The notes under the pieces were generated by a model, which made no database searches, was not told the origin of the DNA, and saw only the letters and a program-made list of their open reading frames with translations. From Thalassotalea psychrophila (GTDB lineage Bacteria > Pseudomonadota > Gammaproteobacteria > Enterobacterales > Alteromonadaceae), in assembly GCF_031583595.1 (NCBI RefSeq), contig NZ_CP134145.1, positions 186,001 to 250,000 of the forward strand: DNA of 64,000 bases, written 5' to 3'. The translations under genes and the position numbers were made by a program. Shown piece after piece: positions 18,276 through 26,810 of this stretch. Position 1 is the stretch's first letter. The number at the start of each line of letters is the position of its first letter.

Positions 18276-19178
18276 ATGCAAAATAAAGATTATGAAAGTT
18301 TAGTTAAGTTAGCTAGTAAAGCTGCTATTGCAGTTGCATTGATATTAGTGACAACAAAAATTTATGCTTGGTGGATATCAAATTCTGCAGCAATGTTAGC
18401 CTCGGCGACGGATTCTCTGCTAGATGTATTCGCTTCTTTAACCAGTTTTATTATTTTGCGTTTCTCTTTAGCTCCCGCAGATGAAGAACATAAATTTGGT
18501 CATGGTAAAGCTGAAAATCTGGCGGCACTCATGCAGTCGTCATTCGTATTGGGCTCGGCAATACTGTTAATGTTTCATGGGGCAGACAGAGTTTTTAATC
18601 CAACACCAATTGAACATAGTAATGTTGCAATTGGTGTTAGTATTTTAGCGATAGTACTAACTTTAGCGTTGGTGATTCTGCAAAAATACGTTATTAGCCG
18701 AACAAAGTCTGTTGCAATTGCCGCTGACTCTTTGCACTACCAAAGTGATTTGTTTTTAAACTTAGGGGTAATTATTGCCTTATTATTAAGCCAATATAAT
18801 ATGATTTATGCTGATGGTATCTTTACGATTTTAGTAGGGGTATTTTTAATTGTAGGAGCATTACAGATTATCTATCACAGTGTGCATGACTTAATGGATA
18901 AAGAGCTAGATGATAGTGATTTGCTAATTATCAAAAATATTATTAACAGCAACACAAATGCTCTTGGTTTTCATGAATTAAGGACTCGCCAAGCAGGTAA
19001 AATGAAGTTTATTCAATTTCATTTAGAATTACCCGATCAATTAGTGTTAATTGATGCGCATAAAATAGCAGATCAAATTGAACAAGCGTTATTGACACAG
19101 TTTGAACATACAGAAGTGCTTATTCATCAAGACCCACATTCAGTAGTCCCTAGCGAACTATCACGCCAAAAAGCTTAG
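18276..19178 (+). CDS. fieF: Cation diffusion facilitator FieF/YiiP
   Basis: The 300-residue protein is a six-TM cation diffusion facilitator with a C-terminal cytoplasmic domain. The transport-site residues are visible as DSLLDVFASLTSF (Asp-x3-Asp) in TM2 and DSLHYQSDLFLN (His-x3-Asp) in TM5. HKFGHGKAENLAAL lies in the loop between. HELRTRQAGKMKFIQFHLELP opens the regulatory domain. Homologs exchange Zn2+ or Fe2+ for protons. In E. coli fieF adjoins cpxP; here it lies on the other side of the Cpx genes, separated by a hydrolase gene. Confidence 0.95.
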   Translation: MQNKDYESLVKLASKAAIAVALILVTTKIYAWWISNSAAMLASATDSLLDVFASLTSFIILRFSLAPADEEHKFGHGKAENLAALMQSSFVLGSAILLMFHGADRVFNPTPIEHSNVAIGVSILAIVLTLALVILQKYVISRTKSVAIAADSLHYQSDLFLNLGVIIALLLSQYNMIYADGIFTILVGVFLIVGALQIIYHSVHDLMDKELDDSDLLIIKNIINSNTNALGFHELRTRQAGKMKFIQFHLELPDQLVLIDAHKIADQIEQALLTQFEHTEVLIHQDPHSVVPSELSRQKA

Positions 19179-19189
19179 TTACTTTGGTA

Positions 19190-20248
19190 TTAGTTTTGAC
19201 TGTGTTGATTAAACCAAATTAGTGTTTGATTTAATGCTTCATTACGAATTTCATCTTTTTCAAAGAGCAATTCGTGTAATGCAGCTTTGATCACAACAGG
19301 TTTACCATTTGGGCAAGATTGTGGGCGTAACGCATTTAATTGCTGACAAAACTTGTGTTGTTTAATATTACTTACCACAGTGTCTTTTTCTGCTTGTAAC
19401 AGTAATGTCGGTGTTTGAATACTACTTAAATTCTCAAAAATAATGGCCTCTGTTTCTATTGCACTATTTAACCAAGATAGCGTGATCCCACCAAGCCTTA
19501 ACTGTGGGTTTTGTTGGTAGGTTTGTCTGAATAATTGATGGCGAATTTCAGATTGCATTAAGTCATTTCCAGCAAAGACTTTTTCTTTATAAGGTCCATG
19601 GCCGAAAAAATACGATGATTGTTCATTAAATAAACCATCAATAAAATGACTAGCTTTAATTAAAGGCTTGCCCAGCCAATCAGGAATAGCGCCCCCATCA
19701 ACTGCAATCATGGGTGAAGATAAGACTAGCGCGTTAAATGTATGAGGAAATTGTTGAACATAACGTGTTGCTATTGTGCCCCCCATGGAATGAGCCAACA
19801 AAAATATCTCATTGCTGCATTTGGGCTCAACAATACTACTTAGCCATTGATGCATATCTACGACGTAATCATTGAAATCTTTTACGTAGCCTTTATTTTT
19901 ATCATCAAGCTCTCGCTCTGATAATCCTTGTCCGCGGTGATCTATCATCGCCACGTTATAACCATTGCTTGCTAGATCAAAGATGAGTTCTTTATATTTT
20001 AAGTAGCTTTCTGAGCGACCCAGAGAAATTACGATACACTGAGTATTTTCTGGCTTGAAAAATAACGCATAATGGATATCTAGTTGATCATAACTTTTAA
20101 AGCTTGCGAATTCCCCACCATGCCAAAACCTGTCAATAACTGGTTGTTTAGCGATTAATTGATGTTCTTGAGTAAATTGAAACGGGGTGGCCATTGCTTG
20201 CATATTTCCTAATAGGGCTATGAAGATTAAAATAGAAAATATGCGCAT
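19190..20248 (-). CDS. Exported alpha/beta hydrolase, lysophospholipase L2-like
   Basis: The 352-residue protein resembles PldB/Hydrolase_4 (serine aminopeptidase S33-like) enzymes. Ser154 lies in the nucleophile elbow LLAHSMGGT, an Asp in LLLQAEKDTVV and a His in AALHELLFEKDEIRNE, giving a complete triad. MIDHRGQGLSER is the oxyanion-region motif of the monoacylglycerol lipase group. Unlike E. coli PldB, it starts with an apparent signal peptide (RIFSILIFIALLGNMQAMA), so export is predicted. It lies 30 bp after cpxA in the same direction and might be transcribed with cpxRA. The substrate is inferred to be a lysophospholipid or monoacylglycerol. Confidence 0.85.
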   Translation of the reverse strand: MRIFSILIFIALLGNMQAMATPFQFTQEHQLIAKQPVIDRFWHGGEFASFKSYDQLDIHYALFFKPENTQCIVISLGRSESYLKYKELIFDLASNGYNVAMIDHRGQGLSERELDDKNKGYVKDFNDYVVDMHQWLSSIVEPKCSNEIFLLAHSMGGTIATRYVQQFPHTFNALVLSSPMIAVDGGAIPDWLGKPLIKASHFIDGLFNEQSSYFFGHGPYKEKVFAGNDLMQSEIRHQLFRQTYQQNPQLRLGGITLSWLNSAIETEAIIFENLSSIQTPTLLLQAEKDTVVSNIKQHKFCQQLNALRPQSCPNGKPVVIKAALHELLFEKDEIRNEALNQTLIWFNQHSQN

Positions 20249-20278
20249 TGATTTACCAATTCGAAATTTCGCTCTAAG

Positions 20279-21694
20279 TCAGTTACTAGGATAAGGCAAT
20301 TCGATGGTAACTTTCAATCCCGGAAATTCTTTATTTGAGCTGGCGGTTTGGGCGAAAATTTTACCATGATGAGCTAAAATTGCTTTACTCGCTATCGCTA
20401 GACCTAAACCAGTGCCACCACTGACTCTATCCCGTGCTTGTGCAGTGCGATAAAATGGAGTGAATATTTGTTCCAGTTGATTGCTTGGCACACCTCTGCC
20501 TTGGTCGCTAATGGTAAGTATTACATTATTATTTTCAGTGGTTAATAATATTTCAATAACAGAGTTTTCAGGGCTGTAGCGTATGGCATTATTTATAATA
20601 TTTTCAATTGCGCTTGCTAATTGAGTGGCGTCGGCAACTATGTTGTAACGCTGTTTACAATTGAATTTAATGCTAAGCTGTTTTTGTTTCAGTGGTAGGT
20701 CAACATCAATTATGAGTTGCTCTAATAAATCGGTTAAACATAGCTGCTGCAGATTTATTTGTTGTAATTGATTCTCTATTCTAGATAGTTGCAGGGCTTG
20801 TGCAATCATTTCATCTAACCGATTTATTTCAATTTTAAAACGATCAAAATACTTTGTTAACTCTTCAGGCTTGTTGTCGACTTTACTGGCTAAAGATAGC
20901 GCTAATTGTAAGCGAGTAAGTGGTGAGCGTAACTCATGAGATACATCACCTAACAGACGTTGCTGAGCACCAATGGAGCTTTCTAAGTGTTCTGCCATGC
21001 CATTAAAGGCTTGCCCTAAACGGCCAATTTCATCTTCACGCTGATTAAATTCTGGCAATCTTACACTTAAATCACCGGCACCAAAACGGTGACTGGCTTG
21101 CGTTAACTGCTTTAATGGCCTGATTAAATACCATGATAATAACCAAATTAATCCACCTGTAACTAGTAGAACGGTAAATACGCGCAGCCAGATTGGCATG
21201 CCATGTAAAAAACCAGCTATATCTTTAGGGCGATTAAGTTTGCCAATGAATAAATTAAATTGGTTTTGGTTAATAATAACTGGGATGGGGCCAATTAATT
21301 CATAACCTCGCAAGTTTGTTACCACTGCCTGAGTGAATTTTTGTTGTTCGATTGCCAGATTAACGTCTGGTCGGGAAAATCTGGAGTTATTAAATATTTT
21401 GTTGTTAGTTATAGATTTTAGCCATACATCTTTAGGGAGTCGGCGATCTTTGTCGGCAATAAGTTTAGTAATATTTGTTTTGTTCTTTTTGGCTATGCTT
21501 TCTATACGTTTACTGACTTTTTCTATTTGTTGTTGCTGTAATGGTGTTATTGCCGACACACGATCAAACTCAATAAATTGAATCGAGATCCAGCGCGTGA
21601 TAAACATCGCCGCCAAAGCGATAATCCAGAAACCTAAAAAGACTTTTAATGTTAACGAGCTAAAAATCTTACTCAATGTCACTCTCATCACCAC
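20279..21694 (-). CDS. cpxA: Envelope-stress sensor histidine kinase CpxA
   Basis: The 471-residue protein has TM1 near residues 14-32, a periplasmic sensor region to about residue 165, TM2 (FTVLLVTGGLIWLLSWYLI) and a HAMP domain. The kinase core follows: LLGDVSHELRSPLTRLQLAL with His253 as the phosphoacceptor, NNAIRYSP (N box), DQGRGVP (G1) and GGTGLGLAIA (G2). Gene order and the adjacent CpxR and CpxP genes support CpxA rather than a generic kinase. The start overlaps the end of cpxR by 26 bp (20 bp if the second Met at 21688 is used), so the pair is translationally coupled. Confidence 0.93.
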   Translation of the reverse strand: MVMRVTLSKIFSSLTLKVFLGFWIIALAAMFITRWISIQFIEFDRVSAITPLQQQQIEKVSKRIESIAKKNKTNITKLIADKDRRLPKDVWLKSITNNKIFNNSRFSRPDVNLAIEQQKFTQAVVTNLRGYELIGPIPVIINQNQFNLFIGKLNRPKDIAGFLHGMPIWLRVFTVLLVTGGLIWLLSWYLIRPLKQLTQASHRFGAGDLSVRLPEFNQREDEIGRLGQAFNGMAEHLESSIGAQQRLLGDVSHELRSPLTRLQLALSLASKVDNKPEELTKYFDRFKIEINRLDEMIAQALQLSRIENQLQQINLQQLCLTDLLEQLIIDVDLPLKQKQLSIKFNCKQRYNIVADATQLASAIENIINNAIRYSPENSVIEILLTTENNNVILTISDQGRGVPSNQLEQIFTPFYRTAQARDRVSGGTGLGLAIASKAILAHHGKIFAQTASSNKEFPGLKVTIELPYPSN

Positions 21695-22376
21695 TCATAA
21701 AAACATAACCTACACCTCGAATAGTTTTTATCTTATCTAATTCAGCATGCAATTGCAGTTTTTTACGAATGTTTGAGATATGCATATCTATACTTCGATC
21801 ATAAGCACTTAACGGTCTACCTAATATTTGCTCTGAAAGCTGTTCTTTAGAAACAATTGTGTCTAAGTTTTCCATTAATAAATGTAGCATTTCAAACTCT
21901 GTACCAGTAAGTAATACTAATTGGTTGTGGCAAAACACTTCCCGAGTAGCACCTTTAATTAATACGTGGTTATGTTCTAGTGAGAGAGTTTTATCTTTAT
22001 TTTGAATGATATCTATGCGACGTAAAATAGCTTTGATACGAGCAAGTAATTCACTGGGGTTATAAGGTTTTGGCAAATAATCATCGGCGCCAAGTTCCAA
22101 GCCTAACACTCTGTCTGTGTCATCACCTTTGGCTGTAAGCATAAGTATAGGTGTGTGATGTTTATCACCTAATGCTTTTAATAACTCAAAGCCATTTAAG
22201 CCTGGCAGCATTACATCAAGTAAAATTAAACTGTATTGTTCCGTTTTAGCTTGCTCTAAGCCACTTACTCCATCAAATGCACTGCTAATTTGATAGCCTT
22301 CACTTGTTAAAAATTCAGTTAGTAGCTCTACCAACTCTTGGTCGTCATCAATTAACAATAAATGTTTGTTTGTCAT
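21669..22376 (-). CDS. cpxR: Envelope-stress response regulator CpxR
   Basis: The 235-residue OmpR/PhoB-type regulator has a receiver domain with the acidic pocket IDDDQE and phosphoacceptor Asp54 in LLDVMLPG. It continues LGLELGADDYLPKPYNPSELLARIKAILRR, then a winged-helix domain with LTGTEFEMLHLL and YDRSIDMHISNIRKKLQ. The C-terminal IRGVGYVF ends the wing. Similarity to E. coli CpxR is clear across both domains. It controls envelope protein-folding genes when phosphorylated by CpxA. A divergent cpxP-like gene and a candidate CpxR box at 22443-22458 lie just upstream. Confidence 0.95.
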   Translation of the reverse strand: MTNKHLLLIDDDQELVELLTEFLTSEGYQISSAFDGVSGLEQAKTEQYSLILLDVMLPGLNGFELLKALGDKHHTPILMLTAKGDDTDRVLGLELGADDYLPKPYNPSELLARIKAILRRIDIIQNKDKTLSLEHNHVLIKGATREVFCHNQLVLLTGTEFEMLHLLMENLDTIVSKEQLSEQILGRPLSAYDRSIDMHISNIRKKLQLHAELDKIKTIRGVGYVFMSGDESDIE

Positions 22377-22442
22377 GGGCTTATTTTCTTGTATAGCGTT
22401 AGTAAAGTTATAATAGCGATTTATTTAATATGCGCCACAGGT

Positions 22443-22458
22443 TTTACCTAATCTTTAC
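22443..22458 (-). promoter_or_regulatory. Candidate CpxR box between cpxR and cpxP
   Basis: TTTAC-CTAATC-TTTAC on the plus strand reads GTAAA-N6-GTAAA on the minus strand, which fits the described CpxR pattern of two GTAAA half-sites with a short spacer. It sits in the divergent cpxR/cpxP region, where autoregulation is expected. Confidence 0.7.
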
Positions 22459-22586
22459 GTTTGCTTTGCGCAACTTTGCACAATTATTAGCTATTATATT
22501 TATAGTCGCTAAGTTGAAAAGAGATTTAAAATCATACTCTTTCAATATTAGTGAGTATTGATATTTTTAATAAAGGAAAATGAAAC

Positions 22587-23078
22587 ATGACAAAGCAATT
22601 ATCGAAAATTTTATTAGTAGCTTGCACTCTTGGTGCACTAAGTTTCAATGCCGTAGCAAAAGAAAATGGAAGCCCTCACCGAGGTGGTGAGAGAAAAGAT
22701 GAGATGCATAAAGTTATAACTAAGCTTGACTTAACGGACGTGCAAAAGCAGCAAGTAAAAGATATTCAATCCGCTAAAAAACAACAAATTCAGGCTTTAA
22801 TGGCTGAGCAAGGTGACAAAAAAGTAAACCGAGAACAGTTTAACGCATTAATTCAGGCAGAAACCTTCGATGAAAATGCATTTAAATTACTGCAGCAAGA
22901 AAAGGCTGAGCATCAGGAAAAAGTAAGCTTGATTTCTGCTAAGAGTATGCATCAAATGTTTCAACTGTTAACTTCGTCGCAGAAACAACAATTAGCAGAA
23001 TTGAAACAACAACAGATGGAAAAGAGACAGCTAAAGAAGGATAAAAAGAAACAACAAAAAGATAACGCTGAAGGCTAA
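22587..23078 (+). CDS. cpxP: CpxP/Spy-family periplasmic protein
   Basis: The 163-residue protein has a signal peptide ending near FNAVAKE, then a highly helical, charged body. Two LTxxQ-like motifs mark the CpxP/Spy family: LDLTDVQKQQV at about residues 47-57 and LTSSQKQQLAEL near the C-terminus. The tail is Lys/Gln-rich. CpxP binds and restrains CpxA and chaperones misfolded periplasmic proteins. It is divergent from cpxR, as in E. coli. A ribosome site (AAAGGAAA) precedes the ATG. It ends 13 bp from the convergent BlaI-type gene. Confidence 0.9.
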   Translation: MTKQLSKILLVACTLGALSFNAVAKENGSPHRGGERKDEMHKVITKLDLTDVQKQQVKDIQSAKKQQIQALMAEQGDKKVNREQFNALIQAETFDENAFKLLQQEKAEHQEKVSLISAKSMHQMFQLLTSSQKQQLAELKQQQMEKRQLKKDKKKQQKDNAEG

Positions 23079-23091
23079 TTTACATAATGTC

Positions 23092-23472
23092 TTAAGCTAA
23101 CTGTTGTTCCAGCACTTGCATAATATCGGCAACATCTGTTTTAGATTTAATTTGATTTAAGGCTTGTAATACCAGCTGTTTGCTAGAACCAGAAAAGGCC
23201 GAATTAATTAAATCTTCAATCAGATCGGCCTGTGTTTGGTTTGCACTTACTTTTGCTGAATAAACATGGGCCCTCATGCTTTCATCGCGTTCGACAAAGC
23301 CCTTATTAAACATAATTTGCAATATTTTTAATACTGTAGTGTAACCGCTGTTTTGTTTTTGAGAAACCGCGTCATGCACTTGGCGAACGGTTGCCGGGCC
23401 AATTTCCCATAGGGTTGCCAATAGGTTGAGCTCTGCAGTTGTAGGTTTTCTGGTAACAGCAATAATAGTCAT
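23092..23472 (-). CDS. BlaI/MecI/CopY-family transcriptional repressor, orphan
   Basis: The 126-residue protein has the BlaI winged helix. TTAELNLLATLWEIGPATVRQVHDAV and SGYTTVLKILQIMFNKGFV are the DNA-binding part, followed by a helical dimerisation tail. In most systems the repressor is encoded with a BlaR1/MecR1-type M56 metalloprotease that inactivates it; no such partner is in this window. The next leftward gene is a flavin reductase facing the same direction with a gap of 91 bp. A possible operator lies 31 bp upstream of its start. Its target genes are unknown. Confidence 0.88.
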   Translation of the reverse strand: MTIIAVTRKPTTAELNLLATLWEIGPATVRQVHDAVSQKQNSGYTTVLKILQIMFNKGFVERDESMRAHVYSAKVSANQTQADLIEDLINSAFSGSSKQLVLQALNQIKSKTDVADIMQVLEQQLA

Positions 23473-23502
23473 ATTCTGCTCTTATTTTTTTTATTCTTTA
23501 AG

Positions 23503-23517
23503 ACTATGTAATGTAGT
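23503..23517. promoter_or_regulatory. Possible BlaI-type operator upstream of the repressor gene
   Basis: ACTATGTAATGTAGT is an imperfect palindrome whose right half, ATGTAGT, matches half of the TACTACATATGTAGTA-like operators bound by MecI/BlaI proteins. It lies 31 bp before the BlaI-type start, a reasonable place for autorepression. The left half is degenerate, so the call is tentative. Confidence 0.4.
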
Positions 23518-23563
23518 ACGTTTTTTGAGCTCTGGCAATATTTTGAGTAATAAATAACAAAAT

Positions 23564-24145
23564 TTATTCAATATCAGGATTAAGCTTCGTTAATAATTTA
23601 TGCAAACTTGCCCCCATTTCTCTGACTTTATTATGTTTAATCTCATCAATTAATTTGCCTTGTTCAAAGGTAGAATAAGCTTTGGCTATGGCGATTTGTT
23701 CAGGAAGGACAGTGACATCAATATTACCTAACAACATCCGTAAAGTGACTAGACTGCGAAGGCCGCCTAATGCACCCGGAGATGCGGCCATAATTGTTGC
23801 ATACTTACCTTGAAATGCACTTAATGGTACTTCGTCAGGCGTATTTGCTCTAGAGGCCCAAGCAATAGCATTAATTAATAACGGGCTACATGAGCTATTG
23901 TATTCTGGTGAGGCGATCAAGAAACCATCATGTTCACTGATCAGTTTTTTAAATTGCTGGGCGAATTTAGGCATGCCATTCTCAGTTTCATCGTCTTGAT
24001 TGAATATTGGCATAGGAAAGTCGAGCAAGTTAATTACATTAACGTCAGCGCCAGCTGCTTGCGCTCCACTGGCGGCAATAGACACTAATTGTTGGTTAAA
24101 AGAGTTTTTTCGGGCACTACCAGAAAACGCTAATATTTTGCTCAT
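23564..24145 (-). CDS. NADPH-dependent FMN reductase family protein
   Basis: The 193-residue protein has the flavodoxin-like fold of the NADPH-dependent FMN reductase family (ChrR/YieF/ArsH relatives). The phosphate loop reads LAFSGSARKNSFNQQL, and SPEYNSSCSPLLINAIAWAS forms the second flavin-binding loop. A glycine-rich SPGALGGLRSL follows. Homologs reduce quinones, chromate or azo compounds with NAD(P)H and protect against oxidative stress; the real substrate is not predictable here. It stands alone between the BlaI-type gene and the glycerate kinase gene. Confidence 0.9.
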   Translation of the reverse strand: MSKILAFSGSARKNSFNQQLVSIAASGAQAAGADVNVINLLDFPMPIFNQDDETENGMPKFAQQFKKLISEHDGFLIASPEYNSSCSPLLINAIAWASRANTPDEVPLSAFQGKYATIMAASPGALGGLRSLVTLRMLLGNIDVTVLPEQIAIAKAYSTFEQGKLIDEIKHNKVREMGASLHKLLTKLNPDIE

Positions 24146-24244
24146 AATTTAAAATATTTATTAAAAACTTAGCCTGAATATTACAATAGAACAGTAGTTT
24201 AAACTTTGCCAGTTTTTCCTTTAATAATTTAAAGTTGTTATTTA

Positions 24245-25378
24245 TCAGGTTGTTATGTTGATAGTTTTGGCAATATTATAAGCGGTTCGTTCAATGTTAG
24301 TTGCTCCTTTGGTTAATGCTTCAGCTAAACTGCCCGGCTCAGATAAAATAGGAAAAACTGCGTCTATGCCATGCTCAAATACCACGTCATAATCATCTCT
24401 TACTGAACCGGCAATTACGATGACAGGGCAGTTATGTTGCTTTGCAACGTCAGCTACACCGATAGGAGTTTTACCGAATACTGTTTGGCTATCAATACGC
24501 CCCTCACCGGTTATTACGAGGTCAGCACCTTCAACTTTATCTGTTAATGCAAGGGTGTTAGTGACGAGCTCTACTCCAGATTGCAACTTAGCATTGCATA
24601 TAGCTAATAAGCTTGCCCCCATGCCTCCTGCAGCGCCAGATCCTGGAAAATTAATTATGCTTTTTTGACATAGGGTTTCTAGCTTTTGCCCAAAATGTAA
24701 TAAATTGGCATCCAACAAAGCAATATCTTGTGTTGATGCGCCTTTTTGCGGGCCAAATACCGCACTTGCACCGTTATCGCCACATAATGGATTACTAACA
24801 TCACAAGCAACAAGAAAAGTTGAGCTGATGAATTTTGGGTGCAGGTTGGCCAGATCTATGTGATGGAGAAGATGTAAGTTAGCTCCACCAGAAGGTATTG
24901 CCTTGCTGTTTTTGTCGGTTAAGTTAGCACCAAGTGCAGTTAACATACCTGCACCTGCATCATTAGTCGCACTACCACCAAGGCCTATAATAAATTTACT
25001 AACGCCTTTATCTAAGGCGTCGATGATCAGTTGCCCAGTACCAAAACTGCACGTAAGCTTGGCATCTTTTTCATCTTCATTGATTTGATGTAAACCCGAT
25101 GCCGCCGCCATTTCTATAACGGCGGTTTCACCGTCTCCTAATATGCCATAAAAGCTATCAACCGGAGCATGTAAAGGGCCCTTGACCGGAGTGCAGACAA
25201 TTTTGCCATTGGTTGCATCAACAAGCGCTTGTACGGTGCCTTCACCACCATCGGCCATCGGTACTTTAATATACTCAGCATCTGGAAAAACTCGCTTAAA
25301 TCCTAATTCAATAGCATTAGCAACTTCTAAAGCGGTTAAACTTTCTTTAAATGAATCTGGGGCAATAACTACTTTCAA
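24245..25378 (-). CDS. Glycerate kinase (GarK/GlxK type I)
   Basis: The 377-residue protein matches type I glycerate kinases: MKVVIAPDSFKESL at the N-terminus, MADGGEGT, IGLGGSATNDAGAGML, FGPQKGAS and a C-terminal LVITGEGRIDSQTVFGKTP. Enzymes of this family phosphorylate D-glycerate with ATP, yielding 2-phosphoglycerate for most characterised bacterial members. It lies 12 bp downstream of a GntP-type permease gene, so the pair looks like an import-and-phosphorylate operon for glycerate or a related hydroxy acid. The product would enter lower glycolysis. Confidence 0.95.
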   Translation of the reverse strand: MKVVIAPDSFKESLTALEVANAIELGFKRVFPDAEYIKVPMADGGEGTVQALVDATNGKIVCTPVKGPLHAPVDSFYGILGDGETAVIEMAAASGLHQINEDEKDAKLTCSFGTGQLIIDALDKGVSKFIIGLGGSATNDAGAGMLTALGANLTDKNSKAIPSGGANLHLLHHIDLANLHPKFISSTFLVACDVSNPLCGDNGASAVFGPQKGASTQDIALLDANLLHFGQKLETLCQKSIINFPGSGAAGGMGASLLAICNAKLQSGVELVTNTLALTDKVEGADLVITGEGRIDSQTVFGKTPIGVADVAKQHNCPVIVIAGSVRDDYDVVFEHGIDAVFPILSEPGSLAEALTKGATNIERTAYNIAKTINITT

Positions 25379-25390
25379 AGCAACCTCTAG

Positions 25391-26737
25391 TTATAATAAG
25401 AATAAACTTAGAACATAAACTAACAGCATGGCGACAACGCCTTGCACTAATGTGGCCATAGTATGGGCTCGATAGGCTAACGAGACACTCATTTTACTAA
25501 ATTGTGAAACCACCCAAAAGAAACTGTCATTAGCATGTGACACCGTCATAGCACCTGCTCCAATAGCCATTACCGTTAATACCCGGCCCATTTCAGAGTC
25601 TAAACCCAGTTCAGGCAGCAGAGGGGCAACTAATGCCGACGTGGTCACTAATGCTACTGTCGAAGAGCCTTGTGCTGATTTCAATGCAGCAGAGACAATA
25701 AACGGCATAAATAAACCAACACCTAATGCTGATAAGGTAACACCAATATAGTTGCCTATCGGGGTTGCTTTGAGTACGGCGCCAAATGCACCACCGGCAC
25801 CGGTAATCAATAGTATTGGTGCTGCCGCAGTTAAGCCATCGGCAATTCTGCTACTAAAATCAGTGATCCGATCATCACCTTTAATTAAGCTAAATGATAA
25901 TAACAAACCAACCAATAATGCGTTTAGTGGTGTGCCCAAAAACACCAATAATTGAAATAAGCCAGCATCGCCCAGCGGGCGGCTAGGCAAGTTTGCAATT
26001 GAGCCTAAACAAATTAACAATATTGGCCCCATAATTGGTGCAAACGCTTTTAAGGCACTAGGTAATTCGCCATAACTGTGCGTACCTTCAGGCATAGTAA
26101 TAACATCATCTTCATCGAGGTTATCGGGCTGAATATTAATGAATCTATTTGCCCATAACATGCCAACAAATGCTGCTGTTGCCGCGACAAAAACACCCAC
26201 GGCAATAACCAAACCCAAATTATTTTCTAAGCCCAAATTCCCCGCGGCTGCAATAGGCCCGGGTGTTGGTGGTACAAATGTATGAGTCGCATATAAGCCG
26301 GTTGCTAAGGCAACACTCATCGCTATAGGAGATACACTCATTGATTTTGCCATTGATTCTTTCAGTGAATTTAAGATCACAAAACCAGAGTCACAAAATA
26401 CTGGTACAGAAACGATATAACCAATTATAGACATAGTCAGGGTTGGAAATCTTTGCCCAAGCAACTTGATAATAAATTCGGCCATGGTAATAGCCGCGCC
26501 ACTTTTCTCTAGAATTGTACCTATGATGGTACCTAAAACGATCACTAAACCAATTTGCCCCAACAAGCCCCCAACACCTGAGCTGATCGTAGCGGTGATA
26601 CTGCTGATTGGTAGCTGGTAAGCAAATGCGGTAATAAATGAAGCAAGCAGAAGAACTAGGAATGGATGAAGCTTTAACTTTGACGTGGCAAATACGATAA
26701 AGCCAATGACTGCAAGTAGAATTAAAATTAAACTCAT
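25391..26737 (-). CDS. GntP-family permease (probable glycerate/gluconate-type uptake)
   Basis: The 448-residue protein is an integral membrane transporter with about 12 or more hydrophobic segments. GntP/Gnt-family marks include VPVFCDSGFVILN, FVPPTPGPIAAAGNLG and the C-terminal SHANDSFFWVVSQF. Family members are proton symporters for gluconate, fructuronate or related sugar acids. The directly downstream glycerate kinase suggests glycerate as the substrate, which is an inference from context. It is the first gene of this two-gene leftward operon. Confidence 0.93.
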   Translation of the reverse strand: MSLILILLAVIGFIVFATSKLKLHPFLVLLLASFITAFAYQLPISSITATISSGVGGLLGQIGLVIVLGTIIGTILEKSGAAITMAEFIIKLLGQRFPTLTMSIIGYIVSVPVFCDSGFVILNSLKESMAKSMSVSPIAMSVALATGLYATHTFVPPTPGPIAAAGNLGLENNLGLVIAVGVFVAATAAFVGMLWANRFINIQPDNLDEDDVITMPEGTHSYGELPSALKAFAPIMGPILLICLGSIANLPSRPLGDAGLFQLLVFLGTPLNALLVGLLLSFSLIKGDDRITDFSSRIADGLTAAAPILLITGAGGAFGAVLKATPIGNYIGVTLSALGVGLFMPFIVSAALKSAQGSSTVALVTTSALVAPLLPELGLDSEMGRVLTVMAIGAGAMTVSHANDSFFWVVSQFSKMSVSLAYRAHTMATLVQGVVAMLLVYVLSLFLL

Positions 26738-26810
26738 CTATATTCCTTAAGAAGTTACAATTGTTCAAAAAGATAGATGAGTTTTATAGTTTAGGCAATT
26801 TTAGCCCGCT

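Noticed and set aside
26391..26768. Leftward frame overlapping the permease start
   Set aside because: It is out of frame with the permease, has atypical composition and covers conserved permease codons.
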